From: Haemaphysalis longicornis
Taxonomy: Eukaryota; Arthropoda; Arachnida; Ixodida; Ixodidae
DNA: 64,000 nt
Reading direction: 5' to 3'
Assembly: GCA_013339765.2 (NCBI GenBank)
Contig: CM023448.1
Location: 24,504,551 to 24,568,550, forward strand
The translations under genes were made by a program, and so were the position numbers. Each line of letters starts with the position of its first letter. Within the stretch, counting starts at the first letter, position 1. Under the pieces are notes generated by a model. The model ran no database searches. It was not told where the DNA came from and saw only the letters and a program-made list of their open reading frames with translations. Positions 1 to 9,179 of this stretch are shown piece after piece.

Positions 1-212
1 GTGCCATCATCACCATGGGCCGGCAACATCGGCAGCAGCGCGTCGCTTGGGCACGCAGGACGAGCCACGCGACAGAACAGAACACCAAGGCTTCTGTGCT
101 ACTCGGGCGAATTCTATGGGCGCTCCAATACTCACGGGCTCAAGCTGCCACAGAAACTCGTATGCACATAAATGTAGGCCCTGCCGCAAGACTACATCGG
201 CGCCTAGAATTA
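1..212 (+). repeat. 5' LTR remnant of a CsRn1-like Ty3/gypsy element
   Basis: The stretch is clearly similar (roughly 80% by eye) to 5411-5616 in the same orientation, and both end shortly after a polyadenylation-like cataaatg/caaataaac motif. A direct repeat flanking gag-like sequence suggests the 5' and 3' LTRs of one element. The LTR start lies outside the window. The end was placed where similarity stops, just before a TGGTGA primer-site-like motif. Confidence 0.55.
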
Positions 213-229
213 TTGGTGATCTGGACGCC
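213..229 (+). other. Putative tRNA primer-binding site
   Basis: The bases TGGTGATCTGGACGCCG follow the LTR remnant directly. They resemble the TGGTGACCCCGACGTGA site (tRNA-Trp primer) reported for CsRn1-clade gypsy elements, with several substitutions. The position between LTR and gag supports the reading; the sequence match is only partial. Confidence 0.4.
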
Positions 230-890
230 GGCGGTATGGAGACCCACTTCTCTTGCCCTCTGCCGCCCTACCTGGCCTTCGAGCGACGCTACTTACGAGC
301 CTGGTTCCTCAAAATGGAAGCGCACTTTTTCATACTCCGCATTGACTCGCAGACCGAGCGCTACCGCATCACCACCGCCCTGACACTAGTCTCTAGTCTC
401 AAAGTGCTTCCGCTACGGTACTCGATACACGTCCTTCCCACCTCACCCACCGTTCTACATTAGGAACCCCGGGGTGTGGCTTATGCAGATGGAATGCTTT
501 TTCGACCTGTACGACATCACAGCCCAGAAGGACCGTTACTCGCTGATGTACGAGCTCCTACCATCAAGCTTCGCCTGCAACTTGTCGGAGCCTGAAGCCC
601 AGCCCTACAGTGAGCTCAAGGCAGACCTCCTGAAGCGCTACGGTCGGTACCTCAAACCACCCACGCCAGCCGCCCGGCCTTGCACCACCCCTGTTGGGGA
701 CCATGTTCCTAGCACCAGCATGCTGGCGTCGGCGGTACCACCCCGTGACGACACTACTACTACGACCACGCTATGCCCAGCGGACGGCAGCTCAGCGGCA
801 ACGACGAACGTCTGGGCCTCACACCCCAGCAGTCTGTTGCCCACTGTATCTACGCTGCCTGCCTGCTTTACGCAAGCACCGGGCGGGCGC
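230..890 (+). pseudogene. Degenerate gypsy gag with two successive gag-type blocks
   Basis: Two similar blocks lie in tandem. The first (about 290-400) reads AWFLKMEAHF...SQTERYRITTALTLVS, the second (474-660) reads VWLMQMECFFDLYDITAQKD...PYSELKADLLKRYGR. Both match the pattern of arthropod CsRn1-like gag, in which a W..ME..F start is followed by a short helix and a PY..LK.. segment. Stops and frameshifts separate them, for example the stop at about 461. No zinc knuckle can be read with confidence after the second block. The sequence is broken at 891 by a Penelope-like insertion. Two blocks could mean a local duplication or recombination between two element copies. Non-functional. Confidence 0.55.
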
Positions 891-901
891 CTAAATATAC
901 C
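891..901. repeat. Target-site duplication, left copy
   Basis: CTAAATATACC occurs exactly here and again at 3463-3473, directly flanking the Penelope-like inverted dimer. An 11 bp direct repeat at both edges is consistent with a TSD from insertion into the gypsy element. Confidence 0.7.
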
Positions 902-1172
902 TTGCAGGGGTTAAGGCTTGGGCGAGTTGGTGCATTATTACAGAAGGGGAACAGCGCAAACTCAGACAAAACACAAGAAGAAGGAGGTGACAAACACGAG
1001 CGCTGACTTACAACTGAGGTTTATTCCTTGGCTTTTCACATATATATGCCAATAGTCAAAAGCACAAGAAAAAACCGAAAATTTCACGATAGAGGGAGAT
1101 ACGAAGCCGCTCGTCACGCTTCACCGACGCCATGTGCCACACACACTTGCTCTACTATTAAGGGACAAATAA

Positions 1173-1742
1173 TTAATCCTGCGAGAGGGACAAGGAAGGA
1201 ATGCTAACACATTTATCTTTTCTGCGCAATATTTCTGCGGCTTCAAGTATTCCTCTTGTTATCTTATCTTTGTGTCGTGAAATGACCTGCGTTTTTTGAA
1301 ATATCGGGGCGCAGTCGCAGCAACCCCGACAGTGGACACCTAAGTGGCCACTAATCGCCGTATGTACGTTATAGTTATGTTCTTTTAATCTTTCATTGAG
1401 GCATCGTCCCGTTTGGCCTACGTACGTTTTCCCACAAGACAGCGGAACGGAATAGCCGACGCCTTTAACACATTCAACCAACAGGTTTTCGTGCTTTAGG
1501 GAGCAAGACTGCACTGTTCTTTTGGTTTTGTTTACTCTCGAACACATGGAGGAAAGCTTGTTGGGAGCGGAAAACACAACATTTACGCTAGCTATTTTTC
1601 CTATCTTTTTCAAATTGTGCGTTATCCGGTGCATGTAAAGAATAGCAGTAAGTTTGTCACGTTTGTTAGTTTCTACATCTGCTTCACTGTCTCGTCCCTC
1701 TCTTTTTAACCTCTGCAATATTGATTCTGCTATCGAGGCCAA
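1173..1742 (-). pseudogene. Penelope-like RT C-terminus plus GIY-YIG endonuclease, left arm
   Basis: An open frame of 189 codons runs from the RT thumb-like segment (ASIAESILQRLKREGRDSE) into a GIY-YIG nuclease: YSVPLSCGKTYVGQTGRCLN, then ERLKEH, then the Cys/His-rich VHCRGCCDCAP stretch. This matches the C-terminal nuclease of endonuclease-bearing Penelope-like elements, which nicks DNA for target-primed reverse transcription. The RT part upstream lies in another frame (1787-2158), so a frameshift near 1742-1790 breaks the arm. Non-functional as it stands, although the nuclease frame itself is open. Confidence 0.8.
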
Positions 1743-1786
1743 CAGCTGCTGTGGGTACCCCCGCTATCAGAAGCCGATGAACCTGC

Positions 1787-2158
1787 TTACGAAAGCTTTC
1801 TTGTATCGAGTGGAAACAGACTTGGGAAGGCATTTTTAAAACACATTGTTACGATAGACCTTTTCACGAGTTTACAATGGGATGAGTCAAAAGGTAGAAG
1901 CTGTTTGCTGGCTCGTGGTTCGTCCGCCCAGCAGATGTTATTGTGCGAAAAATGAAGCTTAACATCTAAAAACCGGATAGTTATGCCAACGGGAATTTCA
2001 AAAGTTAGAACCAAAGGTTTAAAACAATGACGGAAATGACCTAACACCTGGAACATTAACGATTCAAGACCTGCTTCGTCGGTGTTAAAAACTACAAAAA
2101 AGTCGTCGACGTAACGAAAAATTTTGCTTACTTGTAGAATCTTCAATTGGTCATGCAA
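1787..2158 (-). pseudogene. Penelope-like reverse transcriptase fragment, left arm
   Basis: About 123 codons contain the RT catalytic motif in KIFRYVDDFFVVFNTDEAG followed by FLDVKLHFSHN, typical of Penelope-like RTs, where YVDD/FVDD is motif C. The N-terminal half of the RT is missing because the arm stops at the centre of the inverted dimer. The reading frame is lost before the linked C-terminal part at 1742. The other arm carries the same segment with independent substitutions. Confidence 0.8.
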
Positions 2159-2251
2159 ATTGCGGTCGAGGTACGCTAAAAAGAGGTACGCATCGCAACA
2201 ATTTTAAGTGACCTCTTTTTAGCGTACCTCGACCGCAATTTCCATGACCAA

Positions 2252-2857
2252 TTGAATATTCCACAAGTAAGCAAAATTTTTCGTTACGTCGACGACTTTT
2301 TAGTAGTTTTTAACACCGACGAAGCAGGTCTTGAATCGTTAATGTTCCAGGTGTTAGGTCATTTCCGTCATTGTTTTGAACCTTTGGTTCTAACTTTTGA
2401 AATTCCCGTTGACAGAACTATCCGGTTTTTAGATCTTAAGCTTCATTTTTCGCACAATCACATCTGCTGGGCGGACGAACCACGAGCCAGGAAACCGCTT
2501 CTACCTTTTGACTCATCCCATTCTAAACTCGTGAAAATGTCTATCGTAACAATGTGTTTTAAAAATGCCCTTAACAAGTCCTGTTTCCACTCGATACAAG
2601 AAAGCTTTCGTAAGCAGGTTGATCGGCTTCTGATAGCGGGGTACCCACAGCAGCTGTTGGCCTCGATAGCAGAATCAATAATGCAGAAGTTAAAAAGAGA
2701 GGGACGAGACAGTGAAGCAGATGTAGAAACTAACAAACGTGACAAACTTACTGTTATTCCTTACATACACCGGATAGCGCAGAATTTGAAAAAGATAGAA
2801 AAAAGGGATAGCGTAAATGTTGTGTTTTCCGCTCCCAACAAGCTTTCCTCCATGTAA
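2252..2857 (+). pseudogene. Penelope-like reverse transcriptase fragment, right arm
   Basis: The frame of about 200 codons begins just after the dimer centre. It contains KIFRYVDDFLVVFNTDEAG (catalytic YVDD), the FLDLKLHFSHN motif and the downstream thumb-like region up to NKLSSM. Unlike the left arm it has no frameshift here, but it ends in a TAA where the left arm reads through to the nuclease. The two arms therefore carry different disabling lesions. The 5' half of RT is absent. Confidence 0.8.
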
Positions 2858-2884
2858 TCGAGAGTAAACAAAACCAAAAGAACA

Positions 2885-3136
2885 GTGCAGTCTTGCTCCC
2901 TAAAGCACGAAAACCTGTTTGTTGAATGTGTTAAAGGCGTCGGCTATTCCGTTCCGCTGTCTTGTGGGAAAACGTACGTAGGCCAAACTGGACTATGCCT
3001 TAATGAAAGATTAAAAGAACATAACTATAACGTACATACGGCGATTAGTGGCCACTTAGGTGTCCACTGTCGGGATTGCCGCGACTGCGCCCCAATATTT
3101 CAAGAAAACGAAGGTAATTTCACCGCACAAAGATAA
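2885..3136 (+). pseudogene. GIY-YIG endonuclease fragment, right arm
   Basis: This frame continues the right-arm element after the TAA at 2855. It reads CGKTYVGQTGLCLNERLKEH and the HCRDCRDCAP cysteine cluster. The C-terminal end is shorter than in the left arm because of a stop at about 3134. Same family as the left arm copy, with ordinary divergence between the two. Confidence 0.75.
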
Positions 3137-3462
3137 AATAACAAGATAAATAATTGAAGCCGCAGAAATATTCGCAGAAAAGATAAATGTGTTAGCGTTC
3201 CTTCCTTGTCTCTCTTGCAGAAAGAGATTAATTATCTGTCCCTCAATAGTAGAGCAAGTGTGTGTGGCACATGGCGTCGGTAAAGCGTGACGAGCGGCTT
3301 CGTATCTCCCGCTATCGTGAAATTTTCGGTTTTTTCTTGTGCTTTTGACTATTGGCATATATATGTGAAAAGCCAAGGAATAAACCTCAGCTGTAAGTCA
3401 CCGCTCGTGTTTGTCACCTCCTTCTTCTTGTGTTTTGTCTGAGTTAGCGCTGTTCCCCTTTT

Positions 3463-3473
3463 CTAAATATACC
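3463..3473. repeat. Target-site duplication, right copy
   Basis: An exact second copy of CTAAATATACC lies at the right edge of the inverted dimer, matching 891-901. Confidence 0.7.
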
Positions 3474-3995
3474 GCCGTTACCACCCGTGAAACAAGCTGC
3501 TTCTGTGGACGTAAGCGCAATTCATGCACCAAAAACACGCCGTGTTCGTCCTCACAACAGGCGATGTTCGTACAAGAGGCTTCTTCACGACGCATCTCGA
3601 CCATCTTTGATAAGGCTTACGGGTCCAATACACCCCCACTGTAGTCGCCTTACACCCACGAGACGCACACTTTGTCACTCATTCCCAATCGGGACGTAAG
3701 CCTGTCCTCCGAAGAGCAGCCACCGTCCCATTCAACCTACCAGTACCAGGACTCCGACGGTAATCAGGGTGTCACAGAAAATCATCTGGCCCACGCAACA
3801 AACCCCAGCCAAACTAATCCAAGGCGCAGCTTCGCCATGCCCGTCATGGCTTCGTGGACGCTGCGTTTCCGGGCCGCAAGTCCCGCACGTCCAAAGGATC
3901 AGTCGCGAGGTCGATCTGACGGAAACGCACACTCTCCGGTCTTGAAGCGGCCCCTACCAGCACTAATGTGCGCCGTCGTGCGTAAAAAAACCCGC
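3474..3995 (+). other. Unassigned gypsy interior between insertions
   Basis: This should continue the gypsy element split at 891. Short open frames exist (for example 3672-4028, 118 codons), but none shows a protease, RT or integrase motif that I recognise. Composition is similar to the flanking gag. I infer heavily decayed or rearranged pol sequence, or a second insertion. Confidence 0.3.
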
Positions 3996-4174
3996 CCGCA
4001 TCTTCCCACGGGGGGGGAACTCGAATAAAAGCGTCGCAGAGTGGTGGGGGTATCGCGTGAATGTTGCGTAATTGGGTATGGTTTGGGAATGCTTAATTGT
4101 TATTTCGTATTTATTATTCTTATTTATTGAATGAAGGAGAAGCGAAGGCAAGGAGTGTAAAGTTATAGTCTGTC

Positions 4175-4180
4175 TTTATT
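4175..4180 (-). terminator. Polyadenylation signal AATAAA
   Basis: AATAAAG on the minus strand, about 90 bases downstream of the TATA-like box, as expected for an LTR R region or a short Pol II transcript. Confidence 0.35.
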
Positions 4181-4265
4181 GCTTGGTGCCGTCAAGCAAA
4201 GCGTCAAGTCAAGCGAAAGCCAAGCAAAGACGCCCTTGACTGAATTCCGAACGCGCGCTCCGCCG

Positions 4266-4273
4266 CTTATATA
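4266..4273 (-). promoter_or_regulatory. TATA-like box TATATAAG
   Basis: TATATAAG on the minus strand lies between the CpG-rich part and a polyadenylation signal. It fits a Pol II promoter of an LTR-like element; no transcription evidence is available here. Confidence 0.35.
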
Positions 4274-4689
4274 CACACCGCCCGCGTTCGAGGGAGAGGA
4301 GTACGAAGGAGAGACGCGCCTGCGCACACTTCCGTACACAAGCGCGCGAACTTTCCACGCACCCACCACGCCGTTATCACGTGTACACGCCCTGCCGCCG
4401 TTACTGTTGAGCGCGACGCAGCGCACGGGTAGCTACGACGCATGCGCGCACAGACGCGCTCCCCCCGCACCGCCGCAGCTGTTGTTGAGAGCGACGGAGC
4501 GCACGGGGTACACGCGCTCCTCCCGCACCGCCGCACCTGTTGTTGAGAGCGAGGAGGGTACGGGGGAGAGACGCGCACCTGCGCCTCGACGCGACGCGCA
4601 TGCGCAGTGAGCGTGTGGACGGCGCCGACAACATCGACGAGTGACATCGCGAGCCTAAGAAATGCTCCGCATTTAAAATCGCCGCCCAC

Positions 4690-5300
4690 GCCATAAGTGC
4701 CCACCCCGAAAGCGTCCTCCGCGCTGGCAACACAGCAGGAATTTCACGTCGACGGGCTGCTTCGAGTCGGCCAACGCGGGAGGCGCGTGCGCTGCATCCG
4801 TCATGGTGGTCCGACTATCACAATCTGCTTTCGACTTCAGCACCACGCAACCGCCGCAGTCATCATCGGCGTCATCTCGCGGTTCCACGTCGAACATGGG
4901 TATCAATGCTTCGCCCGACCGTATCCTTTCCACCTGAACTGCACTGTCTCAAAATTGATGCAGTCACACCGGCACACTCAGGGTGCGGAGCACTGCTCTT
5001 ACAGCGCCCGCCCTTCCACAACCGTCTCATCTGCATCTGTGTGCGTACCTGCTGCAAGTGGAGATGGGACCGGCCGACATTTAATCAGCTCGACCGGTGC
5101 ACCACACCCAGCCCAGGCCACCGGAAGCAACAATGTGCTCCCTAAGCTCCTAATATTACGACTTGGACTGTAGCCGGAAGACCTTACGAAAGTGACCACT
5201 TTAGTATCCAGACCCCTTTGGCGTGTACTGTTCAAGGACCTTGACCGTGGGCACACCGTGTACATATAATTATGCAGCCTTCGTCGCGCACGTGCTACTG
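4690..5300 (+). other. Unassigned interior sequence before the 3' LTR
   Basis: One frame stays open for 158 codons (4697-5173), but no conserved motif can be read. By position it would be the 3' part of the gypsy internal region. I do not claim a gene. Confidence 0.3.
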
Positions 5301-5616
5301 TGTGTATAGGTTTCAGCGCTAGTTGCTCATGTTCGTTTTCCTTTTATCGCACTGCGTGCTAGGGGAGGGGAGCTCTGAAGCAGCCACATCATCATCGACA
5401 ACAAGCGCCTGCCATCATCATCATGAGGCGGTACCATCGGCAGCAGCACGTGGCTTGGGCACGCAGGCTTAGCCACGCGACAGAAAATAACATGCAGTCT
5501 TCTGCGCTGCTCGGCCGCATTCTACAGGCACTCCCCAACTCGCGGGCCCGTGCTGCCACCGAAACTCGTATGCAAATAAACATAGGTCCTGCCACACGAC
5601 CACTTCGCCGCCAACA
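5300..5616 (+). repeat. 3' LTR remnant of the CsRn1-like element
   Basis: 5411-5616 matches 3-212 in the same orientation, including the ACGCAGG..TAGCCACGCGACAG region and the AATAAA-like motif near the end. The upstream LTR boundary cannot be fixed because the 5' copy is cut by the window edge; 5300 is a guess. The start of a short open frame over this repeat is coincidental. Confidence 0.5.
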
Positions 5617-6166
5617 GGGTCATACGTCTCTAGTAGGCATCTTCATTCTTTTGTTCCACCTGAAAGGCAGCCATGCCTGCGATTCGTTTTGCCCCCAGGT
5701 TGTAATGATTTTACTTTTCACCATTGTCTATTTTTCTTAGGTTCTAACGGTTGTAGATAATTTAGGCTATTTACGTAGGTCTCTTTTTATTCAGGTTCTA
5801 AATTTTCTTATCTGCCCTTTCTCTTTTCTTAACTACAACCCCTCCTTTTTATTTTGGCCCTTGGTTTCTTCATGTTTTTTCCTTTTATTTTCTCATCCAT
5901 CATCGTCTAAATCATAGCTGGGTTGAAATGAAGCCTCGGGATGTTGTTCTTTCATTACTATTTTAGCCTAGTTTATCGATGTTCACCCGCATGAATCACA
6001 TGCATGAACCCATCATTCTAGCACGTGCTTCGTATTTATGTTAGTTTTTTTTCCCCTAACATAAAAGACATTTAACATCCTTCAATTGCTGTGTTCGCTT
6101 ATGTGTTTTTATTTTTCCCATGGTCCCCACGGGATTAAACCTCATCGCATTCCAATATTTAGAAAT
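5617..6166. other. T-rich non-coding stretch
   Basis: Pyrimidine-rich, AT-rich sequence between the 3' LTR and a SINE. No gene, RNA or repeat structure was seen. Confidence 0.4.
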
Positions 6167-6410
6167 TTGATTGATTGATTGTAGGGTTCAAGGCGCCGAC
6201 GCAACGCAGGCGATGAGGCGCGCCGTAGTGGAGTGCTCCGGGTTAATTTTGACCCCCTGGGTTATCTTTAACGTGCGCCGAAATCTCGTACACACGGGCG
6301 TTTTTGCCTTTCACCTCCATCAGAAAAGCGGCTGCCGCGGCCGGGAATCGAACCCGCGACCTCGTGCTCAGCAGCGCAACGCCTTAGCCACTGAGCCACC
6401 GCGGCGGGTA
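6167..6410 (-). mobile_element. tRNA-derived SINE (Ruka-like), full length
   Basis: On the minus strand it starts CCGCCGCGGTGGCTCAGTGG (A box TGGCTCAGTGG), then GGTTCGATTCC (B box), a conserved body with TTTTCTGATGGAGG and GGTCAAAATTAA, and a tail of GATT repeats (read AATC on this strand). This is the general plan of tRNA-headed SINEs of hard ticks. Pol III boxes are intact. Other copies in the window at 52497, 52829, 62400 and 63288 confirm the boundaries. Confidence 0.85.
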
Positions 6411-6624
6411 TTATTGAGAAATTTCTTGAGGGCTGAGCTGTCGCCTTTGGGTTAATGTTTCGTATTTTACGCTCGACTGGGCACCGGCTAAGTAGCGCGC
6501 AAGTTCCCCCATGGAGGGTGCCCGCAATTTCGAGCGTCTCTTTTTTTCCTCGACTTTACAGTGTGTTTATATGCTACCCACCTTTTGTGTGTTTTTCTAT
6601 CTCGCGTTTAAATGATGTTTTCGA

Positions 6625-6880
6625 ATTCGCCATCATCACCAGCCAATCTACACCCACCGCTGGGCAAATGCGTCTCCCATTAATCTCCAGTTACCCCGGT
6701 CATGCGCTTACTGTGACCGATTTATCCAAACAAACTTCTTGACCTCATCTTCCCACCTAACTTTCTGCCGCCCCCTGCCACTCTTACCTCCTCTAGGGAT
6801 TCACTCTGTTACCCTAATGACCAACGGGTATCTTGCCTTAGCATTACATGCCCTGCCCTCGTTTTGGAATTCATGGCGAC
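6625..6880 (-). pseudogene. LINE ORF2 C-terminal/3' end fragment
   Basis: The minus strand encodes a decayed version of a common arthropod LINE 3' end. WQGAAESWVG is readable, then frame-broken remnants of the terminal segment, ending with a CTGGTGATGATGG tail. A related fragment lies at 36100-36295. Multiple stops make it non-functional. Clade assignment is uncertain. Confidence 0.5.
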
Positions 6881-6894
6881 TAAACGGCACGCAG

Positions 6895-7400
6895 GACTAA
6901 GGCTTGCCATTCTTCCTTGGGCACCCGCCCATCTTCCCGTGACGGTACCGAGAGGTCTCCGAACCTTTAAATCCCCTGCGCTGAGCTAAGAAACAATTAC
7001 GCGTGTAGCCAGCACCACCAATAGTCCAGTTTGATCGGTAATAATGAAGACTGACTATCAATGGGTGTACCCTTTTGGTAACTCTGAAGCTCAGCCTCTG
7101 GATCCTTTCCTGAAACGAGGACGTCCAGGAGCGAATGTTCGCCATCCTTGCCTGTTCTAATATGTACTGAATGGAATATTTCAGACTGTTCGGGTGGGCT
7201 AGGTACTTGCCCATCTCGTCTTTTGGAACGACGAAAAAGCAATAGTTTATGTAGCGCGGAGGAACACTTAAATTCGAGGTGCAAGAAGGCTGGCGCCCGT
7301 TCTTCGAGGTTCGCCTGCCGGGTGAAACAACGGCGCACGTGGGAGTCCCGCGCCTTTTCTTGGCAAATGGCCAATAAAATCTCGGGCCATCCCCACTAAC
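6895..7400 (-). pseudogene. Penelope-like reverse transcriptase fragment
   Basis: Two minus-strand frames together show the region after the catalytic motif of a Penelope-like RT: a NYCFFVVPKDEMGKYLAHPN-like stretch, then SIQYILEQAR, then (in the other frame) LLDVLVSGKDPEAELQSYQK. In intact relatives this is the LPFLDVLV..R.....YRK.THTD block. The frame switch and lost residues show decay. It is a different lineage from the inverted dimer at 902-3462. Confidence 0.6.
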
Positions 7401-7404
7401 GTGA

Positions 7405-8030
7405 AACCTGGGGAGGGGCGAAACATGCCGTGTTTAAGTGTATTCACAAATTGTAAGTCTCTCTCTTGACACAAGGCGTGCGCTGATTGGGCACCGGAGA
7501 AGCGCCGGTGGGCGGGGCAATCGCGCGCTTGCTGAGCCGGTGGCGCTCTCTTTTGCATTAAACCGGATTTAAGCAATCTGCATGCCCCATGTGTCCCTGT
7601 ATGGGGTAGTGGCAGCGGTCAACGGGAGCACAGTGCTATACCGGCGCGTCGCCCCGGGGCTCGGTTTCGGTGATCACTGAGGCCCCAGTACCGCGTAAGT
7701 ATGCGTTTTCTTGCTCCGACCGACCACCGGACCCGATCAGGCCTAGCGTCGAGAGCCACTGGGTACTTGAGTGTAACAAAAATTACAACCTGTCTACAAA
7801 CAGCTTCTGCTTGTGCTTACACATTGCTGCAGTGGAGACGGAGCGTTTCACAAATATTTAAATAATGCTAGCGTCTTTTGAGCCGGTTTTGTCCATAACA
7901 GGCTTTTCTTTTAGTACGCGTTACGCTCTAGCGGGAGGCGTTGAAAAACAAGTCTTCGGGTGTTTTAGTACCGTGACTATATGAAACGACGACGACAACA
8001 GGATAAGCCTGCTGCCCCAGCCTCTCAGGG
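7405..8030. other. No recognisable gene
   Basis: Mixed-composition DNA. Open frames up to 102 codons (minus, 7268-7576) have no recognisable domain. It may belong to the Penelope-like fragment on its right or to the 5' flank of the gypsy element on its left side. Confidence 0.35.
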
Positions 8031-8519
8031 GCTCCGCCCCTAAGCCGACGTACGTGCTGTTTGTGAATTAATCAAGGACACGGCGGAGCTTCGATACGTC
8101 TATCGAGGATCTCGGGGGGAACGTTTCGGTAGCCTCGAGAGCAGCGGTGCACACGCTGACAGCCATGGTACGCCTCATTCCATGTGTAGCATGCCATGAC
8201 AGCCACATGGTTTTGACGGATTCTATAATAGTTATGAGGTGGGCTTGGGAATTCCAAATGGCCGATGGATATTTTAATTTTGGACGTATTAGTGTAGTAA
8301 AGGCAAGTTTGCAAATGGTTGGACGAGCCTGCCTAAAGTTACGCTTGAGAAAGCCCGACGACGGTTAGCAGATGCCAGAGGAAGTTTTATCCGGCACTGC
8401 GATGACACATCAGGCTGTCAGTGAATTTCAAGATATTTCAATGTAGAGACAAGGTCGACCCTAGAACCCTTAGGAAGGTATAAGGAAAGAAGAAAAGAAG
8501 AAAGTAGGAATCGTCGCTT

Positions 8520-8729
8520 TTGGGAAAGAGTAAGTCGTTTGAGCGTCGCAAGCAAATTGTGTGTTTTAATTGTCAGAAGCCAGGACACGTATCCGCTGGG
8601 TGCTGGGTTCTGAGAAGTACCCGGTCCAGTTCGTTGGTGAGCATGACGAAGACCTCCTTAGCCCGTACCTTCATTATGTGTAAATTAATGGAAAGAACAG
8701 GTGCGACGTATGACGTAGTGCAGACGTAG
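8520..8729 (+). pseudogene. Gag nucleocapsid zinc knuckle
   Basis: CFNCQKPGHVSAGC is a perfect CX2CX4HX4C knuckle preceded by a basic stretch KSKSFERRKQIV, as in retroelement nucleocapsid, which packages element RNA. The upstream part of gag (8040-8500) is not readable in one frame. The frame runs into the protease region. Confidence 0.65.
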
Positions 8730-9080
8730 TGCATTCGTCCCTAGTTCCGGATACAGATTCGCACGAGATTTTGTGTGCCTACGGCGGGCTTTGGAGAAAG
8801 CAACGCTGAGCCTGCCAGTAGCAAACGTAACCTTGAAGGGTTCCTTTGGCGAAATCGAGGCCGAGGCAGCCGTCTCAGACAGCGTATTGCCCATGTGTCC
8901 GTATTTGTTATCGAACACAACATCCAAAGCAGCTCTGAAGTCGGGAATTACACTCGACATGAATCCTGTAATGATTGTCACCAGGTTGATGGCGAAGGAA
9001 GCCTCTAACGCACGAGCCGGACACCCTTCCGCGCGTTATAACTCGCGACGCTGCGGAGAAACAGCGCCCTGTACTAGGTA
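8690..9080 (+). pseudogene. Retropepsin-like protease remnant
   Basis: The segment LMERTGATYDVVQT has the TGA of the retropepsin D[ST]GA motif, with Arg where the catalytic Asp should be. It is followed in another frame by SLPVANVTLKGSFGEIEAEA and later DSVLPMCPYLLSN, matching the protease C-terminal half of tick gypsy polyproteins. Loss of the Asp and the frame changes make it inactive. Confidence 0.5.
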
Positions 9081-9179
9081 ACAGTGATAGCTTGAGTTCA
9101 GGCCTACAAGAATGCATCGAAAAAGAGGCCGAACTCGAAACAAGTTACATTCCCCCTACTGGCCGAGATTTTTAGGTTC

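Larger units (their letters stand above)
902..3462. mobile_element. Penelope-like retroelement, head-to-head inverted dimer
   Basis: The left half is a minus-strand copy and the right half a plus-strand copy of the same Penelope-like element, meeting near 2190-2210. The inner edges gcggtcgaggtacgct and agcgtacctcgaccgc mirror each other around a spacer of about 23 bases. The outer edges also mirror each other: an (a)ggggaacagcgc...aggaggtgacaaacacgagcg end at left and its reverse complement at right. Both halves are 5'-truncated in the RT and run through a GIY-YIG endonuclease to the 3' end. About 40 extra bases (902-942) occur only at the left edge. An 11 bp TSD flanks the whole structure, so it appears to have inserted as one unit. 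Penelope-like elements are known for partial and inverted copy arrangements. Confidence 0.8.
4000..4680 (-). repeat. CpG-rich promoter-bearing element, LTR-like
   Basis: Read on the minus strand, this begins with a palindromic head (AAATGCGGAGCATTT), passes through very CpG-rich DNA, then a TATATAAG box, and about 90 bases later an AATAAAG signal. U3-TATA-R-polyA is the layout of an LTR, but no partner LTR or TG...CA boundary was found. The same head begins elements at 12797, 56194 and 59035 (minus), so it may be a separate short repeat family. Open frames here are compositional and antisense to each other. Confidence 0.4.

Noticed and set aside
902..3462. Hammerhead ribozyme in the Penelope-like ends
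   Set aside because: Such ribozymes are known in Penelope-like elements, but I could not find a CTGATGA...GAAA core with plausible stems in either arm.
4179..4704. Long open frames (143-145 codons) on both strands
   Set aside because: Both strands stay open over CpG-rich, repetitive DNA with no domain; compositional.
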